Shown: one piece after another, positions 10,669 to 22,805 of the stretch
Position numbering within the stretch: the first letter of the stretch is position 1
Layout of the letters: every line of letters starts with the position of its first letter
Assembly: GCF_004664715.2 (NCBI RefSeq)
Contig: NC_051084.1
Span: forward strand, 62,919,334-62,983,333
Source: Peromyscus leucopus
Taxonomy: Eukaryota > Chordata > Mammalia > Rodentia > Cricetidae
Length of the DNA stretch: 64,000 nucleotides
Direction of reading: 5' to 3'
Notes under the pieces: generated by a model
The model's input: the letters and a program-made list of their open reading frames with translations, nothing else
Told to the model about the DNA's origin: nothing
Databases searched by the model: none
Position numbers and translations under genes: made by a program

Positions 10669-11892
10669 CTAGTCCACGAGAGATGACCAAATACCAAGGC
10701 AACACTGCACAGAGAATGCCACAGGAGTCAGAAGTTTAAATAAGCAGGGAGCCAGTCAACAGGAGGTCAAACAGCTCAAGAAAGAAGGATCTGTTGGTGA
10801 TTCATAAATGGATCAGTAGCTCCTTGTATCCACGTTTGTACTCCGGCCTTGGATGGCAAGTAGGACAATCAAACGCTTTCAGGGAACACAAGAGATGTCT
10901 GAGTTTGTCTTGCACAAGTTCATAAACTTTTCACTTGTCATTCAAAGTGGCTGTGAGAAGCTGCCAGACAGGAATAGAAGCAATATTGCTCACTGTTATT
11001 ATGATAGTGCTTTGAGATTGATTAGCCCTTAGCTTCACACACGATTGAAAGTGGAAACAGAGCTGTGCTCAGGGAGCCCTTTTCTGAGTGACTCTCTAGA
11101 TCGTCCTGTGACCTCTCCAGCCTTTGCTACTTCCTCCTCCTGACACCCAATGGAAAGTCATCTTGCCGTTTAAGATGACTTACATTTCATCACATCTGCC
11201 AGCTTCAATTCCAGCTCTCAGCACAGTTTGCAAACTTTCCCCCTCCATCCAACTTCCCCCACAAACATTGTCATCGTGATTGCTGAGGGAATGCTTTTCT
11301 TCTCCTTTTGTGGGCCTGAACAAAGGCAGGGGCTGCTTAGGCAGTAACATAAGTGCATTTAGGAAAACAACTCTACTTACCAGAGAACATCTTGTTTAGT
11401 ACTTAACGCTACATGATGAAGACAAACTTCATCCTGGAGTTTGCTGGGTCTACTTTCTCCCACCATTTCCATCTGTTATTTGGCTGTGATACTGACAGCA
11501 TCTCAGATGGATAAGTGCTCATCCAGGGTTCCTATATCAGGGTCCGTCTGTTAACCCATGAGTTTTGATCAGTCACTCACAGACTTCATTTCTTTGATGT
11601 CTACAAAAGAGTTTCATAGCTTGGTCACTTAACAAAGCAAGGGTTTCTTTTTTCCAATCCTATCTCCTTCAATTTCATGGCATTGTTTCATTTCTCCCAA
11701 CACAAAACTGGGACTTCTCCTCCTAGTAAATATGATGTCTAAATTAAATGTCTTTTATATAATGTTAATTTGTTGATCTGTGTATCCATTTGTAGGTAAT
11801 TATTGCATGTACAAATTCATGCATACACATCAAAGTCTGGAAGGCTATTCACCTAAATTCTCAATAGATATCTATTGTGGTTATGTTTGTGT
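10669..11892. other. repeat-poor interval with a perfect 10-bp inverted repeat
   Basis: No interspersed repeats recognised in 1.2 kb. It contains the hairpin at 11155-11181 and pyrimidine-rich stretches near 11120-11260. The composition and absence of repeats are compatible with conserved noncoding DNA, but that cannot be shown from one sequence. Confidence 0.45.
11155..11181. repeat. perfect 10-bp inverted repeat, 7-nt loop
   Basis: AAGTCATCTT (11155-11164) and AAGATGACTT (11172-11181) are exact reverse complements around GCCGTTT. It is not part of a recognised transposon. Confidence 0.9.
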
Positions 11893-12160
11893 AATAAGGT
11901 TAGGAGTTTTCAGTAGGTAAATGTGTTTGCTTTGCAAATGTAAGGAGACCAGAATTTAAATTTCCAGAACCCATGTAAAATAATGGATGCACAGAATAAG
12001 CCCTGTGGAAGGTCATGGGACATCTAGCTTAGTGCATGCACCAGAAAACTACAAAGATACCCTATCTCAAACAAGGTGGAAAACAAGGATCTGCATTTAT
12101 ACACACAAATAAACACACACACGTGCATACACACCATACAAACATAGTAATATAAAATTA
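11893..12160 (+). mobile_element. B4 SINE
   Basis: Head at TCAGTAGGTAAATGTGTTTG and CTTTGCAAATGTAAGGAGAC, then CAGAACCCATGTAAAATAAT. The B1-like part near 12040-12070 (AAAGATACCCTATCTCAAAC) leads to a CA-rich tail with ACACACACACGTGCATACAC. Confidence 0.7.
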
Positions 12161-12224
12161 ATTTTTAAAACATGATGAGCTATTTATTTTATATAACAGT
12201 ATTTTTCCAGTTTTATGTGTGTGC

Positions 12225-12590
12225 TGTATGCCTAAGTTCAAGTATGGAGGCATATGTGTGGACAGTATTTTGCATGTGTATGGGGATTGTCTGTGCACAA
12301 GTGTATGTGTGCGTATAGAGGTCTGAGGTTGATATCAGGAATCATCCTCCATAACCCTTCCGCCTTATTTATTAGGGCAGGCTCTCTCAGTCAAACCCAG
12401 ATCTTATTGATAGGACTAGTTATACCAACCAGCTAGCCCTAGGAGCCAGCATCTCTCCCTTGCAAGGCTGGGATTATAGGATAGTTGCTACACACACATC
12501 TGACATCTATGTAGGATCTAGGGACCAAACTAAAGTCCTTAGGGCACCATGGCAAGAGATTAAGTCACTGATCTATTCCTTACCCTTAAA
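12225..12590 (-). mobile_element. B4/RSINE-class element (reverse)
   Basis: Reverse order of B4 parts: GAGGTCTGAGGTTGATATCA, CATCCTCCATAACCCTTCCG, TTAGGGCAGGCTCTCTCAGT, then AAGGCTGGGATTATAGG and a diverged ID-like end near 12515-12580. It faces the B4 at 11893-12160 tail to tail. Confidence 0.6.
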
Positions 12591-13407
12591 AGGAATATTG
12601 AACTGTAAATTAAATAGATATTTAATTTCTAACAAGTAAAAACCTGAATGGAACAAAGAAAACACTCTCTCTTTGCTCAAGTCAAACCCTTGATAAATGC
12701 AAATACAATGTCAAAACAGTCTAGTCTGGATTGAATGAATCGATTTTCTGTTCCTTTTCTGTATCTGTGATATAAGGCAACCAATAACTACATGTGATAT
12801 TCAACTTTAAATTTTATTCAAATAGAATTAAAATTCAAAAGTTAGTTCCTCAAGGATATACCAGGGGAACTGTGGGCTTGATACCAGCCTGGACTACACA
12901 GTAAGATCAAGAATGGGAAGGAGAATAAAGAAAGAAAAGGGAGAAAGAAGAGGATGAGTGAGAGGGGGTGAGAGAGAAAGATGAAGAGAGAAAGAGAGAT
13001 TAGTTCCTTGGTCTTCTTGCTATATTTCAAGTTTCCAACAGCCATATGTGACTAGTGGTGACCACCTCGACAGCAGAGTATTCCATCACTGCGGAAAGAT
13101 TTGCTAAACTACCTTATTTTAAACACTTAGCTTCTAATTGAGCCCAAGATTGTCATTGGCCACCAGTCAATCTTAACAAAGACCTCTATGCATTTACATG
13201 AAATAGGACAGTGGTCTCCTATCATTTGCAAGTCTTCGGGGGATTGTGTGGACAGTGCAGAGTTATACCAAAGAACACAATCTGAGGCGTCTTTGGCATT
13301 CATGACAACTAAATAGAAAAAAAAGAAAGAAAAAGAAATTCACAGAAATACTGGAAGAAATCTAGGCCATCAGCAGATGTCACATTCCAAGCGGCTTTCA
13401 AAACAGC
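12591..13407. other. unassigned interval with B1-like scrap and GA-rich tract
   Basis: At about 12850-12915 a weak B1-like phrase (CTTGATACCAGCCTGGACTA) is followed by a GA-rich stretch to 12998. The rest shows no recognised repeat or gene. Confidence 0.45.
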
Positions 13408-13825
13408 TTCCACGAAAGCTGTTCTAGTTTGCATTCCATTACTGTGATAAACTCCATGGCCAAAATCAACTTAAGAAGGGAGGGATTTATTTCAACTTCC
13501 AGCATGAAGCAAAGCAGGGCAGAAACTCAAGACAGGAACCTGGAAACAGGAACTAAAGCAGAGACCATAGAGGAACATGCTTATTTGGCTGACTTTCCAC
13601 GGCTTGCTCAGTCTTCTTTCTTGCACAACCCAGGACCACCAGCCCGGCAACCTGATATGGACCAATGCATATCAATCATTTACCAAGAACAGGCCCCCAT
13701 GGACTCACCTACAGGCCAGTCTGATGGAGGCATTTTCTCAGTTGAAGTTCCCTCTTCCCTGATGACCCCAGGATGTGTCAAGCTAGGGAAAAAAAAAAAA
13801 AAACTAACCAGCGCATGGACACAAT
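13408..13825 (-). mobile_element. MaLR-type LTR (reverse)
   Basis: Dispersed rodent LTR read backwards: CTGTTCTAGTTTGCATTCC, then CTGTGATAAACTCCATGGCC, CAGGACCACCAGCCCGGCAA, GGAGGCATTTTCTCAGTTGA and a terminal A-rich run at 13788-13804. In the sense direction an AATAAA signal precedes the end (GAAATAAATCCCTCCC). The 132-codon frame at 13429-13827 lies entirely inside it and is not a gene. Confidence 0.7.
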
Positions 13826-13829
13826 AGTG

Positions 13830-15414
13830 TGTACTTTTCTGTGTTTCTATGCAGACTATGTGTACTCTTAAAGGGAACATACAGCACTGGTGATGTGTTT
13901 AAGTACAAGATAAATAAGCTTCTTCAGTGACTGCTGTACCACAGAGAAAAGAGAGTAATAGGAGACCAGAGGGTGAACCCTTAGTGAGTCTAGCTTATTG
14001 AAAATTACTGCATATTCACTGTAAAAAAAAAAAACCAAAGGCATTTTTTAGAGACATTTCCATAATATACAAATAATATATGATCCTATTCTTTTGTCTA
14101 TTTTTCTTTCTTACCCTTCATCTTCTTCCTCCTTTCCTATAGATCCCCCTTCTACTTACATGTCCTTTCCAGCACCACACCCAGATTCCAAATATGAAAG
14201 GATGCACAAGACACTTGTCTTTGTAAGACTGGCTTCTTTCACTTAACACAGTGAGCTCAACTTACTTCACATCATGTATCCTCAGCCTGTCTTCAGATTC
14301 CAGATACACAAATTATGACCCTTGGACTAGCAGTAGCAGCAGTACCTGGTCATTAAGAAGTGCGGAGTCTCACACCCATTCCTCCAAGAGTGACTTGTGT
14401 GCATAAGAACCTAGGATATTCAAATGCACACTAAAAGTCAAAGGACTTCCCTCTTCATTCTACCGTGAGGTTCTAGAAATAATAGGGGAGACTCAAATCC
14501 TTCAACCAAGTCTGTGCAATTCAGAGGGTCTGCCAAAATGGCATGAGGATTAATTTGTATATTAACTGAAAGTCTGGGGATTGTCTTTCAAAATAAATAG
14601 GCCAGTGTTCCTTGAGTGAGTCATAAAATATCCCTAGGAAATTTTGTGACTAGTTTAATGTTTCCCTTTGGTTTTAAAATGCAGGGAAAAAAATAGAGAA
14701 TCTTATGTAGTGGTATTAATATTCAGATAATAAAGTATGTATGATTCTTTTGTCCTTCATGTTACTATCTAAAGGGGCAATCATTTTTATGAGTTTTTAC
14801 TGGGTATCTTGAGCAGAATCATGTCCTAATTATGGTGTTCCTTTTTATGTGGCACTGAGAGAAAACACACCAGATGAAGCCGTTTGAGACTCTATGGTTT
14901 GTTCAGCTGTATTAAATGCTTCTAACTGCTGACTTTTATCGTTCTTAACAAGTCAAGACCAGACTGAATGTCTTTGAGGATAATTGTTTTTATTCATTTC
15001 CCTTCTGTATTGCTAAAATGAAGGCACTATGTAAATTGAGGAAAAAGATTCCAATTCAGTACTGCCCCAGACTTCTGCTGATACTTCCCAAAGAGGGTTG
15101 AAACCAAATCTCCCCTCTTCATACAGTTTTGTACCTGACCAGTAGGTTCCAGAGCAGTTTCCCCATTGCTAAAAGTGATGCTCATGTTACCAGGTTGCTT
15201 AGCTAATTCGTAGAAGTCATTAAAAATGTGGTCTCTTGAGAATCACTGATCTTCACATTTTATTATCACCACTATCATCGACAATACAAATGAATAAGGG
15301 TTCTGTCTTAAAAATTATTAGAAACCTTAGCTCAGGTCTTCTGGATCCTATTCTAAACTCTGCAAACTTATGTAGTGTGACCTCAAGATAAAGAAGTAAA
15401 CCCATCGATGGTGT
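13830..15414. other. mostly unassigned; possible ancient L1 piece at 14180-14290
   Basis: GACTGGCTTCTTTCACTTAACACAGTG near 14228 resembles the antisense 3' region of old L1s, but the flanks do not extend the match. An A-run is at 14022-14033. The remainder shows no repeat or gene features. Confidence 0.4.
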
Positions 15415-15600
15415 TTATTGGTGTTTTGTCTTCCATGGGACATTGAACATCTGGAGACATGTTAGATTGTCAAGGGTGTGGGAGTAAGATGCTATTGACA
15501 TAGAGGCCAGGGGTACTCTACAAGAAATGTACATCACCCCTACATCAGGACCTAACCAGGCCTGGGTCTCAATAGTACTAATGTAGAGAAGTCCCAGAAC
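15415..15600 (+). mobile_element. MER5A (hAT-Charlie nonautonomous DNA transposon)
   Basis: Internal MER5A phrases in order: TCCATGGGACATTGAACATC, TGGAGACATGTTAGATTGTC, GACATAGAGGCCAGGGGTAC and TCAATAGTACTAATGTAGAG. Ancient placental-wide element, no coding capacity; terminal inverted repeats are too eroded to define. Confidence 0.8.
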
Positions 15601-17484
15601 TGGGGGCTGCGACCATCGCCATTCAACACCAGTGTGTTCAAACCAAAGCCATCTTCATCCAAACACCCAAGGCTGAGCTGTGGAACCCTCAGCCTGATAA
15701 TCTAAGATTCACTCACTTCTTATTCAAGTTCAGCATGGGTTTGAGAGCTGTGAAAAACACAAAAGTCTAAGACGTGGTCACTTGCTTATTCCTCCAGAAG
15801 CGGAAAGTACAATAAAGTATTTGTCGAGTACGACAGTTCCTCATTGATCCATTCCAGTCATTTTTTGCTGCCTCTCACCACGGTGCCTGTCTAATTACGA
15901 CGACTCCCCACTCCCCTGGGATGCCACTTTTCATTCCCATTCACTTCCTGGTTCTGAAGGAACAGCAATTTGCCAGTGAATGGTTATTAGCCTTTTTCCC
16001 TTTAAGAGACTAAGAAGGAAAAAAAAGCCCACGGGATAATTTTTAAAGTTGTTGCTCCAGTTTTTCTCCAACTTTAGAAATCTCTGTTGGCTTTTAATTA
16101 AGAACTTGCATTTAGACTGTGAGATGAACCAGATTTGAAAGATTGTTTTTTTTTTTCTTCTCCTTCTTTTAATGAAATAGCACTTTTTTCCCTAGGAGGG
16201 GTTTTCCCCAGATTCTCATTGTTCTACTAAAGATGATTTACATGGGCATCTGTGGAGGCAGCTGAAACTGTTACTGGAGTAGGAGGCCAGGGTAGGCACA
16301 GTGTGCCTTCCCTCCCACAAATTGAGAAATAAACACCCTCAGGACACTGAGCCCAGATCCTCACATGTAGGGTATGGAGTGTCCTGGAGGTGGGGTAAGA
16401 GGCCATAGGAGCCACATCGGGGTCCCTAAAATGTGTGTCCTGAATGTGACTGTAGTTGTCAGCTGCTTCCGAACCACACAGAGCACAGTTCTGCCTATAT
16501 CCTCTACCGTGCCTTGAAAAGCTAATGCATGTTCAGAAGGAGTCACGCTGAAATATATGCATTCCCTCCAACCTTAGGCATGCAGTTCTGAGACTCCTAC
16601 ACTTTATTTATATATGTGTTCATTTATTTATTTGTATTTTTCATAATCCATTCTGCTAAGGCTCATGGTTAACTCAAAATTGCTCCAGGAAAGATACTAA
16701 TTGATGGCTAAAGGAAAAGGAATAACTTCTTAGTGAGTAAGCTGGTAGATAATGGCTTAACAGAGGGATGAAGGCCAGCCTGATCACAATAGGACACACA
16801 GACATTTCACACCACTCCTGTGGTGAATTGATGAGGCTACTCCATCACTTCCGTGGTGATCATTCCAAAAACAGGTAAAATCAGTCTTAGTATGAGTATG
16901 TCATCAAGCAACCTAAACTGAAACACAATCTACTAAATCACTAGCTATTTCTAAGTCATAAGAGACAAGGGAAGACTTAGAAACCATAATGGATGAAAAG
17001 ACTAAAGACCTGGGATAACAAAATGCACATGAGGACCTGAACAGAGTCCTGGATTGTAAGAGAGGTCATTCATAGGAAGATAATGAAATATAAGATACGA
17101 TGGAGAATTAATGAAGATGCACTGTATTGAATTACAACTAATTTCCTGATTTTCTTAACTTCTATAGTTAGTATTAGGGAATCTCTATGGAAGTTATATA
17201 AGAGCAGTGTAATGTTGAAGATCCTCTCTCACTGTAAAAATATTTCAAAAGAAGGTGAAAGTGAGTGGAAAGTTACAAATAACTACAAATAGTTCAGACA
17301 ATGAGCCTAAGGTGGTCATTGCCTTAGTGAATGCTGAAATACAAAGGAACTGGGTGGCCCTCCTAGAAATGTGGAACCTGCGAAGAGCTAAATGGGAAAA
17401 GAAGGAACTCAAAAGGGTACTTACCAAGAGAATGTTGGTATCAGAAGAAAAGTAAGATCATTGTAAAAACTCACTGTTCAATAG
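15601..17484. other. repeat-poor interval with clustered CpGs
   Basis: No interspersed repeat recognised in 1.9 kb. CpGs cluster at 15801, 15825, 15831, 15881, 15898 and 15901, around a small palindrome (15822-15835). T-rich and A-rich runs occur at 16018-16026 and 16146-16156. Candidate for conserved noncoding sequence. Confidence 0.45.
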
Positions 17485-17491
17485 AAGAGCC

Positions 17492-17665
17492 TTTTTTTTT
17501 TTTTTTTTTTTTTTTTTTGGTTTTTCGAGACAGGGTTTCTCTGTGTAGCTTTGCGCCTTTCCTGGAACTCACTTGGTAGCCCAGGCTGGCCTCGAACTCA
17601 CAGAGATCCGCCTGGCTCTGCCTCCCAAGTGCTGGGATTAAAGGCGTGCACCACCACCGCCTGGC
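17492..17665 (-). mobile_element. young B1 SINE, cricetid-type (reverse)
   Basis: Full-length B1 with a 27-bp poly(T) at 17492-17518 (its A-tail reversed). It reads CGAGACAGGGTTTCTCTGTG, TAGCTTTGCGCCTTTCCTGG and GGGATTAAAGGCGTGCACCA. The TAGCTTTGCGCCTTTCC variant differs from mouse B1 and is what I associate with cricetid rodents. CpGs are well kept, so it is young. It sits on the 3' end of an L1 and seems to share that L1's target-site duplication. Confidence 0.95.
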
Positions 17666-18591
17666 CCATATTTTTTAATTATTAAGAAATTTTCTATTCA
17701 TTTTACATATCAACCACAGATCCCCCTCTCCTCCCTCCCCTCCCTCCTCCCACCTCCCAGCCTTACCCTGCAACCCCCCCCCATTCCCACCTCCTCCAAG
17801 GCAAGGCTTCCCATGGGGAATCAGCAGAGCCTGCTACATTCAGTCGAGGCAGTCCAAGCCCCTCCCCCTGCACCAAGGCTGTGTAAGGTGTCCCACCATA
17901 GACACTGGGCTCCAAAAAGCCCTCTCATACACCAAGGATGGATCCTGTTCCCACTGCCAGGGGGCCCCTTAAGCAGGTCAAGCTACACAACTGTCTCACT
18001 TATGCAGAGGGCCTAGTCCATTCTCATGGAGTCTCCACAGCTATTGGTCCACAATTCATGAGTTCCCACTAGTTTGGTTTGGTTGTCTCTGCAGGTTTCC
18101 CCATCACGATCGTATGCCCCTTGTTCACAGAATCCCTCTTCTCTCTCTTCAACTGGACTCCTGGAGCTTGGCCTGATACTTGGCTGTGGATCTCTGCGTC
18201 TGCTTCCATCAGATACTGGAGAAAGGCTCTAGGATGACAGTTAGGGTATTCACCAATATGATTACTGAGGTAAGCCAGTTCAGGTATTCTCTCCACTATT
18301 GCTAGCAGTCTAAAGTTGGGTCATCCTTGTGGATTCCTGGGAACTTCCCTAGCTTCTGGTTTCTCCTATCCCCATGATGTCTCATTCTATCATGGTATCT
18401 CTTTCCTTGCTCTCCCACTCTGTCCCTGTTCTAGCTTAACCATCCCATTCCCTTATGTTCTCATTCCCCATCCTCTACCCTCCATTGCTCCCAATCACAC
18501 CCCATTTACTCATGGAGATCTTCTCTATTTCCCCTTCCCAGGGCTATCCATGCATCATCCCTCTTAGGGTTCTCCTTGTTAGTTAGCTTCA
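17666..18591 (-). mobile_element. LINE-1 3' end, 5'-truncated (reverse)
   Basis: Rodent L1 3' UTR on the minus strand. In sense it ends TGTGGTTGATATGTAAAATG then AATAGAAAATTTC. Internal phrases shared with 49713-50581 include AATACCCTAACTGTCATCCT, TGATGGAAGCAGACGCAGAG and GTGGGAACTCATGAATTGTG. It is truncated before ORF2. The right flank AAGAGCCATTTTT (18592-18604) matches AAGAGCC at 17485-17491 on the far side of the B1. Confidence 0.9.
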
Positions 18592-18649
18592 AAGAGCCAT
18601 TTTTAAAAATATATTATAATTTAAAATGTGCAGCATGGTTCATTATGAG

Positions 18650-19016
18650 AACTCTTTTGCGACCATCACTGTTGAGTAATAAAAGCTCCCCTACAGGCTT
18701 GTAGTTTTGAACTGGAAGTGGTGGGGAAATGCCAGGGAGTGGTGCTGTTTCTGGAGGTCCAGAACTTCTGGAGGGAGAAGCATGACTGTCTCAGTTGAGT
18801 CACTGAGGATGGGTTTTTGATTCCATCACAAGCTCTCTGCCTTCTGGTCTGCTAAGTTGTCATAATCCACACTGCAAGGTCCTGTCACCAGAAATAGAGC
18901 CCCATTCACCATCCACCAGAATAGTCTCCCTCCTCTGAAAGAACCAAAATATAAATACTTCCCCTACAAAGTCGTTTGTGTGAGGCATTTTGCCAGTGAC
19001 AATAAACTAACACACA
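18650..19016 (+). mobile_element. older LTR-like repeat (MaLR-type)
   Basis: The 3' part resembles a MaLR LTR end: AAATATAAATACTTCCCCTA, then GTCGTTTGTGTGAGGCATTT, then ACAATAAACTAACACAC. The 5' edge is not defined, and the family is uncertain. Confidence 0.45.
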
Positions 19017-19223
19017 AATCTAAGCAAGCTCTTTGCTCAGACAGCATTGTGCCTCTTAGGTCACCTTTAATTCAGAAAAATTAAGAGCAGACAATGCCTA
19101 GAAAATTAGGAGTCCAGCCAAAGCCTTGTCACTTTGGTTACTCAACACCCAGAAGAAAAGAACACAGAAAAGACCACAATGGAATTCCTCATCTTGTAAG
19201 ATGATTAAAATGAAATTATTCCT

Positions 19224-19397
19224 CAGGCGGTAGTGGCGCACACACCTTTAATCCTAGAATTTGGGAGGCAGGTGGATCTCTGTGAGTTCGAGGCCAGCCT
19301 GGTCTACAGAGTGAGTCCCAGGACAGGCTCCCAGGCTCCAAAGCTACACAGAGAAACCCTGTCTTGAAAAAAAAAAAAAAGAAAAAGAAAAAGAAAA
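19224..19397 (+). mobile_element. B1 SINE with target-site duplication
   Basis: Complete B1: GGCGGTAGTGGCGCACACAC, CTCTGTGAGTTCGAGGCCAG, CACAGAGAAACCCTGTCTTG, and an A-rich tail with GAAAAA units. It is flanked by ATGAAATTATTCC (19210-19222) and ATGAAAGTATTCT (19399-19411), 11 of 13 bases equal. A stretch near 19318-19345 holds an extra CAGGCTCCCAGGCTCC relative to the usual B1. Confidence 0.92.
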
Positions 19398-19411
19398 AAT
19401 GAAAGTATTCT

Positions 19412-20385
19412 ATAAATAAAGGTATGTAAAATTTTGCACTTTATACATCTATTGTGAAGGCCCAGGAAATAAATTGTCTTCAGCACGGGTACTATGAGCC
19501 ATTTACTAAAACTCTCAGACGGTGACAGACTGAAAATCTTTGAATGCACCTAAGGGTCAGGAAGTCAGATTTTCAATCATTCTTCTGCTTTAAACAAGAT
19601 ACAACTTACAAAGAAATATCTTTCACATACTTTCCTATGTAACAATGCAATGTCTGAACATCTGCTTTCAGAATTAGTCGGATTCCTGAAATTCCCTCCA
19701 TTGAAAACTACCAGTATATTTTCAACACAATTGAAATATGCAATACACAGTGAATAACATATAGTTAAAAATGCAAAGACGTCATCCAGATGCCACCTTC
19801 CAGCAGATTGCCATCTTCGGTCATGCCAAATACCTTGTGAATTCAAGGGACACTTAGCACCATTCTCTGTTCCTGGGACAGCCAGCCCCACCCACACCAG
19901 TCTTTTTGCTCTTGGTTTGTGTAGCATTCTTACACCTCACATGTCCTAAGCCTATGGAATAGTAGAAGCAGAAAGTTAAAGACGGGAAACAGAAATTAGA
20001 CAACCAGGAGCAAAAAATTCAGCCAGGCCTACAATACACACCCATGATCCCAATGGTCATGGAAATGAGGTGGGAGAATCAGTCTAGGCTATATAATCTC
20101 AGATAAAAGAAGGTACCTGAAATAATTCCCAAATTACAAAAATTAGTGTAGCATCACAACCAACTAACCAATATAAACCTAAAGAAAGAATCAAACCCAT
20201 GTTCTACTGAAATTAGTAGTTTAACATGTGTCGACGCTTGCCTAAGATGCATGTGCTTCTAAGTGGAAGGGGTTTCAGGATTTCTCAAATGCAACTTGGT
20301 AAATGGTAATGAGTTGAGCTGAGCAAAGGTCAAGATAAATAATTAAGGTATCTCTCCATTAACACGCCTCCTACAAGAGCATGCA

Positions 20386-20428
<43 letters not shown>

Positions 20429-21929
20429 ACTTAATGATTGCTTACATTGACACAAAAATCTTAACCCTACTATGTAGTTCTGGTAACTCATGCTTAATAA
20501 TCAGGAAACACTCTCCAGGGTACATTTTGCCTCCTAACAAGAGGTTTGATAACATACTTTAGAAAGATAATCTCTCCAGTTCGCTCAAATTGTTAAGTAG
20601 CTCTGTGTATCGAGGGAAATAACTGAACATATCATTTCCCCTACAGAGTTACATAAGTGAGTGTGTGCGAGTGTGTGCCTGTATTCATGTCTGTGTGATT
20701 CCACACCAGAAAGCACCCATCCATGTGCAGTCACCAGTTCATGCAAACTCTCAGAAGCCATGCTGTATATCAACACTTGAGATACCTCTCAAGTAGCTCA
20801 AAATCGAGTATAAGCAGAATATCAGCTCAAATTTTTTCCCCTCAGGTAAGTTGGTTGTTAAACATTTTTAATGACACCATTTGAAGAATCCATACATGTA
20901 TATTTCTCAAAAGAAAATATAAACTTAATAATTACATTCAAGTTACTGGGTGCATATAAGCGAAGTAGTGTATTATAATTTTGTGGCATTGATACATATG
21001 TGTTTTGTTTTTATAAACATTGAAATGGGAAACACATATTTTTAAGAATGGAGTTTTTTTAAGGCCTTTTCCCATTACTGACACTTTACCCTATAGTTAA
21101 TAAGACGGATATGAAAAAGAAAAACTGTACTTACTTATTCACATCTGCCAAGTAGACCTTTAAAACAATGTGAGCAGAGGACCAGGGTCCCAATTCTCTA
21201 GTTTGTATGTAATGAATCAGAGTGCCTGGCCAACCACATCTCATGTTCTAAGTGCAGTTTTAACTGCTGAAACCAACTTTTAAATGTTTCTTTAAGAACT
21301 TGAGCGGCCTCGTGCTCTAAGAACAGCGTTTAAGTGAAGTACCACATGACAGGAGCCCAGAACTCTCAGACCTAATTCGTGAAGTATATATAACATTTAC
21401 AAGTCTTATATATATTATTGCCAATTACCTTTGCTTTTACAAATCTTTCTGAAATGAATATGGTTCTCTTATGATTGACTTCAATCAGATTTTTTTTTCC
21501 CATGGGAAAAGGGGGGACGGCTCTTTGACATAGTAACCAGAAGCATTACTGGTGTGTTATATGTGATAATCAGATAGCTCCCCTAGCTCCCGTATCCTCG
21601 TCTTATAAAGTGAAATATAAGACACACTAAACCTTTATTTAAAAAGACCAAAGGTCAGTTAGCATAGTACAACTGAGGGTTTTAAAACTGATAGTATAAA
21701 GTAGTTTGATTTTATATACTGGGACTGGGGATCCAGGCAACATTCCTTTATTAAAAAAAAAAAAGCCTAAGATATGATTCACATAATATATTCTTAATTC
21801 ATTCAAATTACACAATTCAATTGCATTTAATATAATCAGTTTTACAACCACCACCACAATCAATTTTTGAATTCTTTCATGGTCAGAAAAAGATGCCCAT
21901 AACATAACAATCACCCTCTAAACCCCTCC
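19412..21929. other. mostly unassigned interval
   Basis: Contains a (CA)n run (20388-20425) and a faint B1-like stretch at 20020-20105 (CAGCCAGGCCTACAATACAC, AGGCTATATAATCTCAG). The rest is AT-rich without recognised repeats or genes. A-rich and T-rich runs occur at 21490 and 21751-21764. Confidence 0.45.
20388..20425 (+). repeat. (CA)n microsatellite
   Basis: Uninterrupted CA run of about 38 bp. Confidence 0.98.
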
Positions 21930-22380
21930 CCCAAAAGGACCTCCACCAACTCTAGGGAATTATTATTCTATGTTCTGCATTTATAAATTTCTCTAGCTGG
22001 AAATGTCATATAAATGGAATCATATAATATGCAGTACACTGAAACCTTTTCCTTTAGCTTAGCCTAATGTTTCCAGGGTTTGACCACACTGTAGCATGCA
22101 CCAGTGTTACAGTTCTGTAAATTGCCCACTAGTATTCCACGTTTTGTCTATCCATTCATTGCTCAGTGGGAATCTCTGCTCTTTATATTTTAGAGCTCTT
22201 GTGAATACTATTATGAATATTAAAGTTTTGTATAGACATGTATTTCATTTCTCTTGAGTATACGTGCCTATGTGTAAAGATGCTGGGTCATAAGGTAACT
22301 AACTCCATATTTAACCTTTTGGGAAATTTCCAGACTATTTTTTCAAGCATTCATGTTGTTTTTCATGTCACCCATAGGAA
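21930..22380 (-). mobile_element. ancient LINE-1 3' region (reverse)
   Basis: Antisense of the end of L1 ORF2 in an old mammalian L1. In order: AAATGGAATCATATAATATG, TGACCACACTGTAGCATGCA, GTCTATCCATTCATTGCTCA, CTCTTGAGTATACGTGCC and TGCTGGGTCATAAGGTAACT. Heavily diverged, no open frame. Confidence 0.75.
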
Positions 22381-22389
22381 ATATTCTTC

Positions 22390-22620
22390 TTTTTAATTTT
22401 GTATTTTAGATTTATATATGTTTGTGTGTGAGAGAGTTTTTGACTGCATGTACATATGTGCACTATGTGAGTTCCTGGTGCCCACAGAGGTCAAAAGAGG
22501 GAGTCAGATCTTCTGGAACTGGAGTTACAGATGATTGTGACCTGCCATGTGCTTGCTGGGAACTGGACCCAGGTATTTGTTAAGAACATCGAGTGTTCTT
22601 AATTCTTACTAAGCCTAAAT
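22390..22620 (-). mobile_element. B3/B2 SINE (reverse)
   Basis: Reverse B3: GTTCCTGGTGCCCACAGAGG, CAGATCTTCTGGAACTGGAG, TTACAGATGATTGTGACCTG, GGGAACTGGACCCAGGTA. The last bases of the head are eroded. It follows the ancient L1 directly. Confidence 0.85.
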
Positions 22621-22805
22621 ATCCAGAAACGGTATGGAATCCTTGGTGAACTCCAATTCTTCAGTCAATTCATATGCTCTTCCCTTTATTTTGTCCATGT
22701 GTAATTAGTCTGAGATTTCTCGTTACTTAGGTGAATTAGCAATCATGAGCATGACTCTTCTAGTATAATGTATTTCATTTTCAGGTCTTTCAAATATCGA
22801 CATTT

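Noticed and set aside
13429..13827. 132-codon plus-strand frame
   Set aside because: It lies wholly within a reversed MaLR-type LTR.
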